From Candidatus Babeliales bacterium (GTDB lineage: Bacteria; Babelota; Babeliae; Babelales; CAZZPM01), in the NCBI GenBank assembly GCA_016763165.1, contig JAESUJ010000064.1, forward strand, positions 1 through 13,715: DNA of 13,715 bases, in the 5' to 3' direction. The first letter of the stretch is position 1; every line of letters begins with the position of its first letter. Positions 13,029 through 13,715 of this stretch are shown one piece after another. Both the position numbers and the translations under genes were made by a program. The notes beneath the pieces are model-generated. The model had not been told where the DNA came from. It did not search any database and saw nothing but the letters and a program-made list of their open reading frames with translations.

Positions 13029-13715
13029 ATGGAAGAAAAACGAAGACCTTTCAGCTCAATCATGCATTTACCAGTGCTTCCGCTTAAAAATGTTGTTGCA
13101 CTTCCCAAAAGCATTATCCCTGTTATTGTTGGTCGAGAAATTTCAATTAAAGCTGTTGAACATGCGCTTGTATCAACTAAAGAAATATTTGTAACAGCAC
13201 AAAAACAACCAGATATTGAAAACCCTACTATAAATGATCTGTATGAATATGGAACACGTGCAGTTATTTTACAAGTAGCCCGCCTCCCAAATGGTACACT
13301 TAAGATTTTAATTGAAGGCATTGCTCGATCAAAAATCATTGATGTTGACCAGTCCATTCATGATTTCTTTGCAGTTACAGCAGAGGATCAACATTCAAAA
13401 GATACATTGAAACCGGCTGAAACAAAGGCTTTATGGAGAACCCTTAACGCTCTTTTCAAAGAATATGCAAAATTAAATGAAAAAGTTTCACAAGATATTT
13501 TAAATATTTTGAGCGATTTAGAAGATCTTGATTATTTAGCTGATACCATTGCAGTACAAGTTCAACTTGATTTTGATGAAAAACAAGAAATACTTGAAAT
13601 TGCTAATCTTAAAAAACGTGCACTCCGCCTAAGCGCTTTGCTTAAAGATGAAATTGAGATTCTGAAAGCTGATGAAAGCATTAAAAAACGAATTGCAAGC
13701 CAAATCGAGAAGCAT
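13029..13715 (+). CDS. lon: ATP-dependent protease Lon (N-terminal 229 residues, runs off the right edge)
   Basis: The frame is open from the ATG at 13029 to the window end. MHLPVLPLKNVVALPKSIIP (12-31) is the hallmark start of the Lon N-terminal substrate-recognition domain, followed by GREISIKAVEHAL, the YGTRAVILQVARLPNGTLKI region and EGIARSKI. A helical segment after about residue 120 ends in ASQIEKH, the start of the long helix leading to the AAA+ domain. The ATPase and Ser-Lys protease domains of this roughly 800-residue protein lie beyond the window. Lon degrades misfolded and regulatory proteins in the cytoplasm. AAAGAGAG lies upstream of the ATG. It appears to be a separate unit, with its own possible promoter and palindrome after the terminator of the exporter genes. 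Confidence 0.95.
   Translation, partial: MEEKRRPFSSIMHLPVLPLKNVVALPKSIIPVIVGREISIKAVEHALVSTKEIFVTAQKQPDIENPTINDLYEYGTRAVILQVARLPNGTLKILIEGIARSKIIDVDQSIHDFFAVTAEDQHSKDTLKPAETKALWRTLNALFKEYAKLNEKVSQDILNILSDLEDLDYLADTIAVQVQLDFDEKQEILEIANLKKRALRLSALLKDEIEILKADESIKKRIASQIEKH

Overview
The window is AT-rich and gene-dense. It looks like part of the chromosome of an intracellular or host-dependent bacterium. The mix of Sec-exported ankyrin-repeat proteins, short housekeeping genes, a queuosine-salvage pair whose TGT resembles the chlamydial enzyme, and tight overlapping genes fits the candidate phylum Dependentiae (TM6) best. That assignment is inference from gene style and was not checked by a search.

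Layout. 1-615 (-) is the 5' part of a secreted protein of unknown function that runs off the left edge. Divergent from it, 708-2487 (+) holds yhhQ and tgt, overlapping by 14 bases: import of a 7-deazaguanine and its insertion into tRNA. Convergent with tgt is a leftward pair of related ankyrin genes. A 703-residue two-module protein (5809-3698) is followed by a one-module relative (3705-2512) whose frame is broken twice, each time at a run of seven T. Next comes the leftward core operon rpmH-rnpA-yidD (6771-5980), with a terminator-like hairpin between rpmH and rnpA. From 7066 the genes run rightward: a small exported ankyrin protein, then a TolC-family outer-membrane protein (7730-9022). A 345-residue exported acidic protein lies in the opposite direction (10158-9121). 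It is followed by macA-like (10432-11604) and macB-like (11610-12830) genes, a terminator, and the start of lon (13029, running off the right edge).

How they work together. The TolC, MacA-like and MacB-like proteins can form a tripartite exporter, but the MacB-like protein has no ATPase domain and no ATPase gene lies here. YhhQ and TGT form a two-gene salvage route, and several TGT pocket positions differ from preQ1-type enzymes in a way I associate with queuine-using Chlamydia. The three ankyrin genes share a plan: signal peptide, ankyrin region, polar linker, hydrophobic C-terminal tail. This suggests an exported, envelope- or host-facing family. The most striking observation is the twice-shifted ankyrin gene. 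Its total length is still a multiple of three, its true start has a good ribosome binding site, and both breaks sit on T7 tracts. No tRNA, rRNA, insertion sequence or CRISPR array was seen.
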